NCBI GenBank assembly: GCA_964432205.1
Contig: CAYSMK010000022.1
Location: 20,733-84,732 of the forward strand
DNA length: 64,000 bases
Reading direction: 5' to 3'
DNA from: Geomobilibacter sp964432205
Lineage (GTDB): Bacteria > Desulfobacterota > Desulfuromonadia > Geobacterales > DSM-12255
Shown here: positions 43,135-50,555 of the stretch, in pieces
How positions within the stretch are numbered: the stretch's first letter is position 1
How the letters are laid out: every line of letters begins with the position of its first letter
The notes under the pieces: generated by a model
The model's database searches: none
Told to the model about the DNA's origin: nothing
The model's input: only the letters and a program-made list of their open reading frames with translations
Program-made: the position numbers and the translations under genes

Positions 43135-45117
43135 ATGAAGTCAAGATCACAAAGTGCACTACCCTTCCCGGAGAAACTACTCACGGAAACCAACCATCTG
43201 GCCCGGATCTTTCAAGAAGACCCGGTCGGTTTCGCCATATTTGATCGCGGCTTGCACTATGTCCACCTCAACAGGCAGATGGCGGTGATCAATGGAAAAC
43301 CCGTGGATCAGCATGCCGGCAAGACTCTTCAACAGATCAATTCCAGGGTTGCACTGGCCCTGCAACCCATTTTGCAGAATGTGATCGATAAGGGTAAAGC
43401 CCTGATGGAGATGGAAACCAGGGTGTCCACCTCCACCTCGGTCGATACCCCTGAGATCAGTTACTTCCTGACCAGCTGTTATCCTCTCAAGGGCGAGGGA
43501 GAAGAGGTGTTGGGGGCATTGGCCTTTGTCAGGGACATCAGCGGGCAGAAATTGAGGGATGCAGCCCAGGATGAGCTGCTGAAGTTTGAAGCGCTCCTCT
43601 CCGACATCTCGGCCGCGTTCATCAACATACCGGTCAGTGAAGTGGACAGGAAGATCGAGCAGGGGCTGCAAAAAATAGTGGACTTTCTGGGGTTTGATCG
43701 AAGCACCATCTGGCAGTTCCTGCCCGACGACGGACGGATGCACCGCACCCATTCCTACGCCCTCCCCGGCATCAAACAACCGCCTCTTGTTGTGGATGAG
43801 GAGGCCCCGATCTGGAGGAACATGATCCTGAGGGGAGAGGTGTTCAGGGTGTCCGACGTCGAAGAATTGTCGGACGACTATTGGCTCGAGAAAAAATACT
43901 GCCGGGAGATGGGGGGGATCAAGTCGTTTCTCTTTATCCCGCAGCATGTGGGCACCGTCGTCGGCCTTCTTTCCTTTGCCTCTTGCCGGGTAAAGAGATC
44001 CTGGCCTGACCAGCTTATCCAGAGACTCCGCCTCTTCTGGGAAATATTCGCCAACGCCCTGGAGCGCAAACAGGCTGACCAGACCATTCAGAAGGCGCTG
44101 GCCGAGATACGGACACTGAAGAATCGCCTGGAAGCCGAGAACCTCTATCTGCGCGACCAGATCGATATCGAGCACAAACACGAGGAGATCATCGGCCAAT
44201 CGACCGCCATCCGCAAGGTCCTGCAGCAGGTTGAACAGGTTGCCGGTACGGATTCCACGGTACTCCTTCTGGGGGAAACCGGAACCGGCAAGGAGTTGAT
44301 GGCCCGTGCCATTCACAATCTGAGCAGCCGCAAGGCCCGCGCCATGATCAAGCTGAATTGCGCCGCCCTGCCGGCAACACTGATCGAGGCCGAGCTCTTC
44401 GGCCACGAGAAAGGGGCCTACACCGGTGCCCAGGCTGCCCAGATTGGCCGTTTCGAGGCTGCCGACGGCTCGACGATATTTCTCGACGAAATCGGCGAAT
44501 TGCCTCTGGAGCTCCAATCAAAACTGCTCCGGGTGCTCCAGGAATCCCAATTCGAGCGGCTTGGGAGCACAAGGCCCATCAAGGTGGATGTCCGGGTGAT
44601 TGCCGCAACCAACCGCGATCTGGCAAGAGAAGTCAAGGAGGGGAGATTTCGGGAAGATCTGTACTACCGCCTGAATGTGTTTCCCATATCCATTCCCCCT
44701 TTACGGGAACACAGGGAAGATATTCCCGAACTGGTCAGGGCCATGGTTCAGGAATTCGGCCCTTCTTTCGGCAAGGCGATCGAACGTATTCCCAAGAGGA
44801 ACATGGATGCCCTGGAGCGTTACCATTGGCCGGGGAATATCCGTGAACTGCGCAACGTGGTCGAAAGGGCCATGATTCTGAACAATGGGCCGACCCTTGT
44901 TGTGGACCTTCCGGACAACAGTGCCGCGACAACCTCTGTTGAGATGTCATTCGAAGAGATGGAGCGGATGCACATCATCTCCGTCCTGGACAGCACCGGC
45001 TGGCGCGTACGCGGCAAGCAGGGCGCTGCGGAGAAGTTGCACCTCAATCCATCTACCCTGGAGTCAAAGATGAGGAAGCTCGGCATCAAACGCAAGGCCA
45101 CAGCGCATGAAATATAA
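43135..45117 (+). CDS. Sigma-54-dependent activator with PAS and GAF sensor domains
   Basis: A 660-residue regulator: PAS domain at about 20-140 (ends FVRDISGQKL), GAF domain at about 150-310 (FLGFDRSTIWQFLPDD), a linker coiled coil at about 315-350, then the AAA+ domain with Walker A GETGTGKE near 380 and GAYTGA near 428. WPGNIRELRNVVERAM is near 565 and a Fis-type helix-turn-helix near 610-650. The layout resembles FhlA-like activators. It most likely acts on the sigma-54-type promoter at 45369, upstream of dctP and the demethylation genes. The stop codon is inside a 20-bp tandem direct repeat (TGAAATATAATGGGT at 45108 and 45128). Confidence 0.9.
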   Translation: MKSRSQSALPFPEKLLTETNHLARIFQEDPVGFAIFDRGLHYVHLNRQMAVINGKPVDQHAGKTLQQINSRVALALQPILQNVIDKGKALMEMETRVSTSTSVDTPEISYFLTSCYPLKGEGEEVLGALAFVRDISGQKLRDAAQDELLKFEALLSDISAAFINIPVSEVDRKIEQGLQKIVDFLGFDRSTIWQFLPDDGRMHRTHSYALPGIKQPPLVVDEEAPIWRNMILRGEVFRVSDVEELSDDYWLEKKYCREMGGIKSFLFIPQHVGTVVGLLSFASCRVKRSWPDQLIQRLRLFWEIFANALERKQADQTIQKALAEIRTLKNRLEAENLYLRDQIDIEHKHEEIIGQSTAIRKVLQQVEQVAGTDSTVLLLGETGTGKELMARAIHNLSSRKARAMIKLNCAALPATLIEAELFGHEKGAYTGAQAAQIGRFEAADGSTIFLDEIGELPLELQSKLLRVLQESQFERLGSTRPIKVDVRVIAATNRDLAREVKEGRFREDLYYRLNVFPISIPPLREHREDIPELVRAMVQEFGPSFGKAIERIPKRNMDALERYHWPGNIRELRNVVERAMILNNGPTLVVDLPDNSAATTSVEMSFEEMERMHIISVLDSTGWRVRGKQGAAEKLHLNPSTLESKMRKLGIKRKATAHEI

Positions 45118-45267
45118 TGGGTGCACGTGAAATATAATGGGTTACCATGAGATATGACAGACGGTCGTTTTGACCGTTTCCCCGCAGCAATCCAACCAGT
45201 TACAGCACCCACCCCTCACGTAAAGCATCATTCCACACCGAACATGCATTAAATATCGTGGATTGCA

Positions 45268-45286
45268 ACCAGCGCCCCTTGCTGGT
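45268..45286 (+). promoter_or_regulatory. Candidate activator-binding inverted repeat
   Basis: ACCAGC-gcccctt-GCTGGT lies about 84 bp upstream of the -24 element of the dctP promoter. This is the expected distance for an enhancer site of the sigma-54 activator encoded just upstream. Support is positional only. Confidence 0.35.
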
Positions 45287-45368
45287 CACTTTACTTCAAA
45301 ACAGTATTGCGTCGATCAATCTCAACAATTCAAGCATGTTATCATCAATTAGGCATACCACTGCATTG

Positions 45369-45384
45369 CGGCATCCATGTTGCA
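45369..45384 (+). promoter_or_regulatory. Probable sigma-54 promoter of the dctP/one-carbon operon
   Basis: CGGCAT-ccatg-TTGCA has GG at 45370-45371 and GC at 45382-45383 in the correct 12-base register, with a perfect -12 half and a slightly weaker -24 half. Transcription would start near 45395, about 50 nt before the dctP ATG. A second TRAP-operon promoter element was not seen. Confidence 0.6.
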
Positions 45385-45447
45385 AAACATATTTATACTA
45401 ATTCTGATTCCGTTCCAACACCAACCACAAAGAGGAGGAGCCGCAAG

Positions 45448-46488
45448 ATGAACCTGTTCAAAACATGCATGATGTTGACCGCAACAGTCGCGGGGCTTGG
45501 TTCCGGAGTTGCCGGCGCAGCGCAGGAAGTGGTGACCCTCAAGATCGCCCACCCACTGCCGGCCAGCTCCAATCCACATCAAAAACTGCTCGTGCCGTGG
45601 TGTGACAAGATCAACAAGGAGTCGGGCGGCAGACTCAAGTGCCAGATCTATCCTTCCATGCAACTGGGCGGCACTCCGTCCCAGCTCTTTGAACAGGTGC
45701 GTGACGGGGTAGCCGACATGGTCTGGACGATCCCGACCTACCAGGCGGGACGATTCACCAAGTCCGAGGTATTCGAACTGCCGTTCATGGTCAAGAGTTC
45801 CGAAAAAGCAAGCCAGGCAATGTGGGAGTACATCCAGAAGAATGCACTGGACGAGTTCAAAGGCACCAAGCTGATCTTTACCCATCTGCACGACGGTTCG
45901 CAGCTGCACTTCGGCAGCAGGTCGGTCAAGATCCTGGCAGACATGAAAGGACTGAAGCTTCGCGCCCCTACCCGGATCGGTTCCAGGACCCTGAGTGCCC
46001 TCGGTGCCGTGCCGGTGCAGATGCCGGCCCCGGCAGTGCCGGAATCGATTGCCAAGGGTGTGGTGGACGGTGCCAGCTTTCCCTGGGAGGTAACCACGGC
46101 ATTCAAGATACAGGAAATCTGCAAGACCACAACAGAGACTGCGCCACATCATGCCAAACATTCCAACGCAATCTTCGCCCTGATGATGAATCCCGCCAGA
46201 TACAACAGCCTCTCTCCTGAACTGAAGAAGGTCATCGACAACAACAGTGGTCTCTCGACATCAAAGTGGGCCGGCACGAATGCGGACAGTTGGACGGCGC
46301 CGGCGCGTAAGATTGCCCGGGATCGACATAACACCATCAACGTATTGAGCGATGCCGAGTATGCCCGCTGGGTAAAGGCCACCGAAGCGGTTAATGCCGA
46401 TTGGATCAAGGAAGTCAACGCCAAGGGGGGCAATGGCAACGCGCTCCTGAATGACGCCAAGACCCTGTTGAAGAAATACAACGACTGA
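45448..46488 (+). CDS. dctP: TRAP transporter substrate-binding protein DctP (orphan, paralog 2)
   Basis: A 346-residue periplasmic binding protein clearly paralogous to the one at 5748: the same signal-peptide style ending AGAAQ, MQLGGTPSQLFEQ, an LKGLKLRAPTR ligand-arginine segment and an identical LLKKYND end. The ATG at 45448 follows AGAGGAGGAG and fits the sigma-54 start site; the open frame upstream to 45307 is leader. No DctQM genes are nearby. Placed at the head of a demethylation operon, it may bind a methoxylated or methylated acid and share membrane subunits encoded elsewhere. Confidence 0.9.
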   Translation: MNLFKTCMMLTATVAGLGSGVAGAAQEVVTLKIAHPLPASSNPHQKLLVPWCDKINKESGGRLKCQIYPSMQLGGTPSQLFEQVRDGVADMVWTIPTYQAGRFTKSEVFELPFMVKSSEKASQAMWEYIQKNALDEFKGTKLIFTHLHDGSQLHFGSRSVKILADMKGLKLRAPTRIGSRTLSALGAVPVQMPAPAVPESIAKGVVDGASFPWEVTTAFKIQEICKTTTETAPHHAKHSNAIFALMMNPARYNSLSPELKKVIDNNSGLSTSKWAGTNADSWTAPARKIARDRHNTINVLSDAEYARWVKATEAVNADWIKEVNAKGGNGNALLNDAKTLLKKYND

Positions 46489-46516
46489 TCTGGACAGAGA
46501 GGGTAACGGGGCGGTT

Positions 46517-47947
46517 ATGCGAAGAGTACGGTACTGGTCGGTGAGACATGCAGCTCAAATGGAGTCGCTCTACGCGCTCTTTCGCCGGGTTGCGCCGGTC
46601 CTTCGGCCGGTCGTCGGCCTGCTTGGGGAGAAACCTGCCGAGCGGTTGTTGACACGGTGCGAGCGGCTGGCCAAGGGGATCTTCTTCGACTGCCGGATGT
46701 GCGGCCAGTGCGTGCTTTCCTCCACCGGTATGGCCTGCCCGATGAACTGCGGCAAACAGCTGCGTAACGGCCCCTGCGGAGGGGTGACCGCTGCCGGCTG
46801 TTGCGAGGTCGATCCGGAGATGCCCTGCGTCTGGCTGGAGGCGGGTAGCGGGGCCAGGCAGATGGTCGGACGGGAGGCGTTCGGACGGATTCAGCCCCCG
46901 GTGGATCAGCGTAAATCCGGCCACACCACCTGGTTGAAGATCATCCGCAATGAAGGGGATGATGCGCCGACCACCGGTCAGGAGCGACTCCTGTCTCCAC
47001 CGTCCGAACCGGGGGAATTCGAGAGCGCCTGCCGTTCCGGACACTTTCTCGTGACCGCGGAGATCTCGCCGCCCGATTCTGTCGACCCAAAGGACCTGCT
47101 GCAGCGGGCCGGCGTCTTAAGGGGGATGGTGGATGCACTGAATGTCACGGACAATGCCGGCGCCAACAGCCACCTCTCGAGCATGGCGGCAGCGGCGCTT
47201 CTTGCGGCCGACGGCCATACCCCGGTGTTCCAGGCCGCTTGTCGCGACCGGAACCGGATCGCCATGCAGGCGGATATCATGGGCGCAGCAGCGCTGGGGG
47301 TGCAGAACCTGCTCTGCCTGACCGGCGATTACGTCGGTCAGGGGGACCAGCCGCAGGCCAAGCCGGTGTTCGACCTGGACGCGGTATCGCTCTTGGGGAT
47401 CGCCAGGGGGATGCGCGACCAGGGGAGTTACGCCTCGGGACGCAAACTCATGACACGACCGCACCTCTTCCTCGGGGCAACGGCAAATCCATTCGTTCCC
47501 CCCCACGAGGAGCGGGTCGTGAACCTGGAGAAGAAGATCGAGGCAGGTGCCCAGTTCATCCAGACCCAGTTCTGTTTCGATCTGGACCTGCTGCGGCGGT
47601 TCATGAAGGAGGTGCGGTCAAGGGGACTGGACGACCGCTGCCGTATCCTGGTCGGCCTGGGACCGTTGTCATCGGTGCGCACGGCCCGCTGGCTCGCGGC
47701 CCATGTGCCGGGGGTGCATGTGCCGCCAGCTCTGATCAGGCGTCTGGAGCAAGCCGCTGATGCGAAACAAGAGGGGATCCGCATCTGCATCGAGACCATT
47801 CAGGCATTGCAGGGGATCGAGGGGGTAGCCGGGGTCCATCTGATGGGGCATAAGAACGAGGCAGTCCTGGCGGAGATAATTGCCGCATCCGGTCTGGCCG
47901 GTAGGGTTCAGGGAGTCGAGGCGCCGGCACGGTGTGCTGCCGGTTGA
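46517..47947 (+). CDS. MetV-MetF fusion methylenetetrahydrofolate reductase
   Basis: A 476-residue protein. About residues 1-115 match the MetV/MTHFR-C type zinc or iron-sulphur domain, with cysteine clusters CRMCGQCVLSSTGMACPMNCG and NGPCGG. About 165-465 form the MetF TIM barrel (VTAEISPPDSVDP, LCLTGDYVGQGDQP, QTQFCFDLDLL). It interconverts methyl-THF and methylene-THF; in a demethylation operon it would run oxidatively. Acetogens usually encode MetV and MetF as separate genes; here they are one chain. Start ATG 46517 has only a weak GAGGGTAA upstream. It lies 28 bp after dctP. Confidence 0.88.
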   Translation: MRRVRYWSVRHAAQMESLYALFRRVAPVLRPVVGLLGEKPAERLLTRCERLAKGIFFDCRMCGQCVLSSTGMACPMNCGKQLRNGPCGGVTAAGCCEVDPEMPCVWLEAGSGARQMVGREAFGRIQPPVDQRKSGHTTWLKIIRNEGDDAPTTGQERLLSPPSEPGEFESACRSGHFLVTAEISPPDSVDPKDLLQRAGVLRGMVDALNVTDNAGANSHLSSMAAAALLAADGHTPVFQAACRDRNRIAMQADIMGAAALGVQNLLCLTGDYVGQGDQPQAKPVFDLDAVSLLGIARGMRDQGSYASGRKLMTRPHLFLGATANPFVPPHEERVVNLEKKIEAGAQFIQTQFCFDLDLLRRFMKEVRSRGLDDRCRILVGLGPLSSVRTARWLAAHVPGVHVPPALIRRLEQAADAKQEGIRICIETIQALQGIEGVAGVHLMGHKNEAVLAEIIAASGLAGRVQGVEAPARCAAG

Positions 47948-47983
47948 ACGTTGGTAACAAAAATCTTTGGAGCGAGGTACGCG

Positions 47984-48628
47984 ATGAGCGAGAACGAGAA
48001 ACGACTGGTCGAGATGGTTTCCGAGATGGAAGAAGACGAGGCCCTGGCACTGGCGCAGGAGATGCTGGAGAGCGGCGTCGACCCGCTGCGGGTGCTGGAG
48101 CTCTGCCGCGAGGCCATGGACATCGTGGGGAAGCGCTTTGAGAAGGGGGAGTACTTCCTGCCGGAACTGATCCTTGCCGGCGAGCTCCTGGACCAGATCG
48201 GAGCCATGGCGAAACCGCTCCTCAACCAGACACCCGGCGAAGCGGCAAAGACGCTTGGCCGGGTCCTGATCGGCACGGTGCACGGCGATCTCCACGACAT
48301 CGGCAAGAACATCGTCACCTTCATGCTCGACATCAACGGCTTCGAGGTGAAGGACATCGGGATCGACGTGCCGGTGGCCACCTTTGTCGAGGAGATCAAG
48401 GCGTTCCAGCCGCAAGTGGTCTGCCTGAGCGGCTTTCTCACCCTGGCCTTCGATTCCATGAAGGAGACCGTCGAGGCCATTGCCGCGGCCGGGCTGCGCG
48501 ACCGGCTGAAGATCCAGATCGGCGGCGGCCAGATCGACGAGACGATCCGGGCCTACACCGGGGCCGACGGCTACGGACTGAATGCCATGGATGCAGTCAA
48601 TTTCAGCCGCAGATGCGTAGGGGAGTGA
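47984..48628 (+). CDS. Corrinoid (B12-binding) methyltransferase protein, MtvC/MtoC-like
   Basis: A 214-residue cytoplasmic protein. A helical cap domain at about 1-85 is followed by a B12-binding Rossmann domain whose cobalt-ligand motif is GDLHDIGKN (His about 105), with later GGGQID near 185. It accepts a methyl group from the substrate methyltransferase and passes it to tetrahydrofolate. ATG 47984 has GGAG-GAGG upstream and is preferred over GTG 47951. The partner methyltransferase gene follows after 4 bp. Confidence 0.92.
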   Translation: MSENEKRLVEMVSEMEEDEALALAQEMLESGVDPLRVLELCREAMDIVGKRFEKGEYFLPELILAGELLDQIGAMAKPLLNQTPGEAAKTLGRVLIGTVHGDLHDIGKNIVTFMLDINGFEVKDIGIDVPVATFVEEIKAFQPQVVCLSGFLTLAFDSMKETVEAIAAAGLRDRLKIQIGGGQIDETIRAYTGADGYGLNAMDAVNFSRRCVGE

Positions 48629-48632
48629 CGCC

Positions 48633-49880
48633 ATGACTACCCAGAACGACGGAGCGGCGCTCTACGCCGAGAAGATGCAGCGGGTCATGGATGCCGTGGA
48701 GCTGCGGCAGCCGGACCGGGTCCCCATCGCTTTCCAGGCCACCTTCTGGCTGGCCCGCTATGGCGGCATCAGCTACCGGGACCTGATGTACGACTACGAC
48801 AAGGCGTGCGAGATCACCCGCCGCGCCCTGCTGGAATTCGACCCCGATCTGTTTTACCCGGTTCACGCCACCACCCTCGGCCCCTTGAGCGAGGCGATCG
48901 GCTTCAAGCAGATCCAGTGGCCCAGCCATGGGGTCGGCGACAACCAGCCGTTTCAATACATCGACCGCGAATACATGACCGCCGACGAGTACGACGATTT
49001 CATCTTCGATCCGACCGGCTTCTATCTCGACAAATACCTGCCGCGCATCGCCACCGCCTTCGAGGGGATCGAAGAGCTCCCCAAGTTTGCGGGCCTCTAC
49101 TACCACCGGCTGGTGGCCAGCATGCGCAGCTTTGCCAATCCGGGTGTGGTCCGCTCCCTGGCCGCCCTGCAGGAGGTAGCACAGGAGGGGCTCAGGTTCT
49201 TCAAGAGCGCAGTGGAGTTCCACGCCGAGATGGGTGCGCTCGGTTTCCCGCTCACCCATGGGGGGGTCACCAATGCCCCCTTCGATTACCTGGGCGACTA
49301 TTTCCGGGGCGCCAAGGGGATACTGACCGACATGCGCCGGCGGCCGGACAAACTCCTGGAGGCCATGGAGAAGGCGTTGGTGCTCCTGCTTCGCCAGACC
49401 ATCTCCGGGGCAAAGGCGACCGGCAACAAGTTTGTCTTCATTCCGATCCACTGGGCACCGGATTCGTTCATGTCCCAGGAACAGTTCATGACGTTCTGGT
49501 GGCCCCAGTTCCGCAGGATGCTCATCGGGCTCATCGAGAACGACCTGATCCCGGTATGCCTGTGGGAATCGGTCTGCACCAAGCGGCTGGAAGCGATTGC
49601 CGATATTCCACGTGGCAAGGCGGTCTACTGGTTCGAACGGACAGACCTGGCCACGGCCAGGGAGGTGATGGGTGACGGGATCTGCCTGCGTGGCAATATC
49701 TCCCCGTCACTAATGACCACCGGGAGACCGGAAGAGGTGGATGCGGCCTGCCGGCACCTGATTGAAACAATCGGGAGGGACGGCGGATTCATTCTCGACT
49801 GTGCCTTCGGCATCCCCGACGAGACCCCGCTGGAGAACGTGCGGGCCATGTACCGGTCGGTCCGCAAGTACTGCTCCTGA
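48633..49880 (+). CDS. UroD-family substrate:corrinoid methyltransferase, O-demethylase component-like
   Basis: A 415-residue protein of the uroporphyrinogen decarboxylase/methyltransferase superfamily (ELRQPDRVPIAFQ at the start; GRPEEVDAACRHLIETIG and DCAFGIPDETPLENV near the end). It is longer than HemE and has no haem-gene context; it sits between corrinoid-protein and activase genes, so it is read as the methyl-transferring component, comparable with MtvB/MtoB O-demethylases. The HxC zinc pair of MtbA/MtaA is absent; IPIHWAP and the late Cys at about 390 are candidate metal ligands. AGGGGAG precedes the ATG. The substrate (methoxyaromatic or other methylated compound) is inferred from context. 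Confidence 0.85.
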   Translation: MTTQNDGAALYAEKMQRVMDAVELRQPDRVPIAFQATFWLARYGGISYRDLMYDYDKACEITRRALLEFDPDLFYPVHATTLGPLSEAIGFKQIQWPSHGVGDNQPFQYIDREYMTADEYDDFIFDPTGFYLDKYLPRIATAFEGIEELPKFAGLYYHRLVASMRSFANPGVVRSLAALQEVAQEGLRFFKSAVEFHAEMGALGFPLTHGGVTNAPFDYLGDYFRGAKGILTDMRRRPDKLLEAMEKALVLLLRQTISGAKATGNKFVFIPIHWAPDSFMSQEQFMTFWWPQFRRMLIGLIENDLIPVCLWESVCTKRLEAIADIPRGKAVYWFERTDLATAREVMGDGICLRGNISPSLMTTGRPEEVDAACRHLIETIGRDGGFILDCAFGIPDETPLENVRAMYRSVRKYCS

Positions 49881-49889
49881 GAGAGGCCC

Positions 49890-50555
49890 ATGATGGCAAC
49901 CGGTATCATAGACGTTGCACCAGCCCTCGCCGCCTCGGCCAGGCGGCCGTCCCCTGCCGGCACGACGGCGAAGGTGCGTGAGGAGGTCATTGCCATGGTG
50001 GGGGAAGAGGCCCTGGCAATGCCGGCATACAGCTACCGGAGTACAAAGGTGCGTGACACCTGTGGAGAGCTGCTGGACTTCGGGCCGGTATCGATCTGCG
50101 CGCCGGGGCTGGCAGAAGTCTCCTCCCGGCTGACCGCCGTCACGGCCGTTGTCTGCACCCTCGGCCCGGCAATGGAGGAGCGCGTCTCACAGCTGTGCGC
50201 CGGGAGGAAGCTGTCCCTGGCGTTCGCCCTCGACCGGTTGGGGAACGAACTGCTGATGTACACCGCCCGCCGGGTCATGCTCATGGTCCGCGCAGAAGCC
50301 AGAAAACAGGGGCTCTCCATCGGCGATGCGCTTTCCCCGGGGGGGAGAGGTCTCCAACTGGATCATCAGGGAACGGTGGTGGCCCTGGCCGACGGGGAGC
50401 AACTGGGGGTAAGGGTGACCGACCAGGGGATGCTTTTTCCCGTAAAATCCCGGTCAATGGTCATCGGCGTAGGTCGGGGACTGACGGCAAAACCGCTGCG
50501 CAGGCGGTGTGAAGACTGTTCATCGAGGGGAACATGCGGCTATCGGGCACACTGA
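49890..50555 (+). CDS. Stand-alone B12-dependent methionine synthase activation-domain protein
   Basis: A 221-residue protein resembling only the C-terminal activation domain of MetH (about 25-200; TLGPAMEERVSQL and LFPVKSRSMVIGVGRG). It ends in a cysteine tail CEDCSSRGTCGYR (C-x2-C-x5-C), which could hold a metal or iron-sulphur centre. In MetH this domain binds S-adenosylmethionine and reactivates oxidised cobalamin; here it probably serves the corrinoid protein. Tandem ATGs occur at 49890 and 49893. Its end overlaps the activase start by 22 bases, so the two are translationally coupled. Confidence 0.8.
   Translation: MMATGIIDVAPALAASARRPSPAGTTAKVREEVIAMVGEEALAMPAYSYRSTKVRDTCGELLDFGPVSICAPGLAEVSSRLTAVTAVVCTLGPAMEERVSQLCAGRKLSLAFALDRLGNELLMYTARRVMLMVRAEARKQGLSIGDALSPGGRGLQLDHQGTVVALADGEQLGVRVTDQGMLFPVKSRSMVIGVGRGLTAKPLRRRCEDCSSRGTCGYRAH

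Noticed and set aside
45352..45366. A second sigma-54-like element just upstream of the chosen one
   Set aside because: GGCAT...CTGC has the GG and GC one base too close, whereas the element at 45369-45384 has the correct register.
45118..46516. Cobalamin or THF riboswitch before the corrinoid/one-carbon genes
   Set aside because: No B12-box-like sequence or large leader was seen; the gaps between genes are too short and only simple repeats are present.
48633..49880. Uroporphyrinogen decarboxylase HemE of haem synthesis
   Set aside because: It is about 60 residues too long, lies between corrinoid-protein and activase genes, and has no haem-pathway neighbour; the methyltransferase branch of the family fits better.
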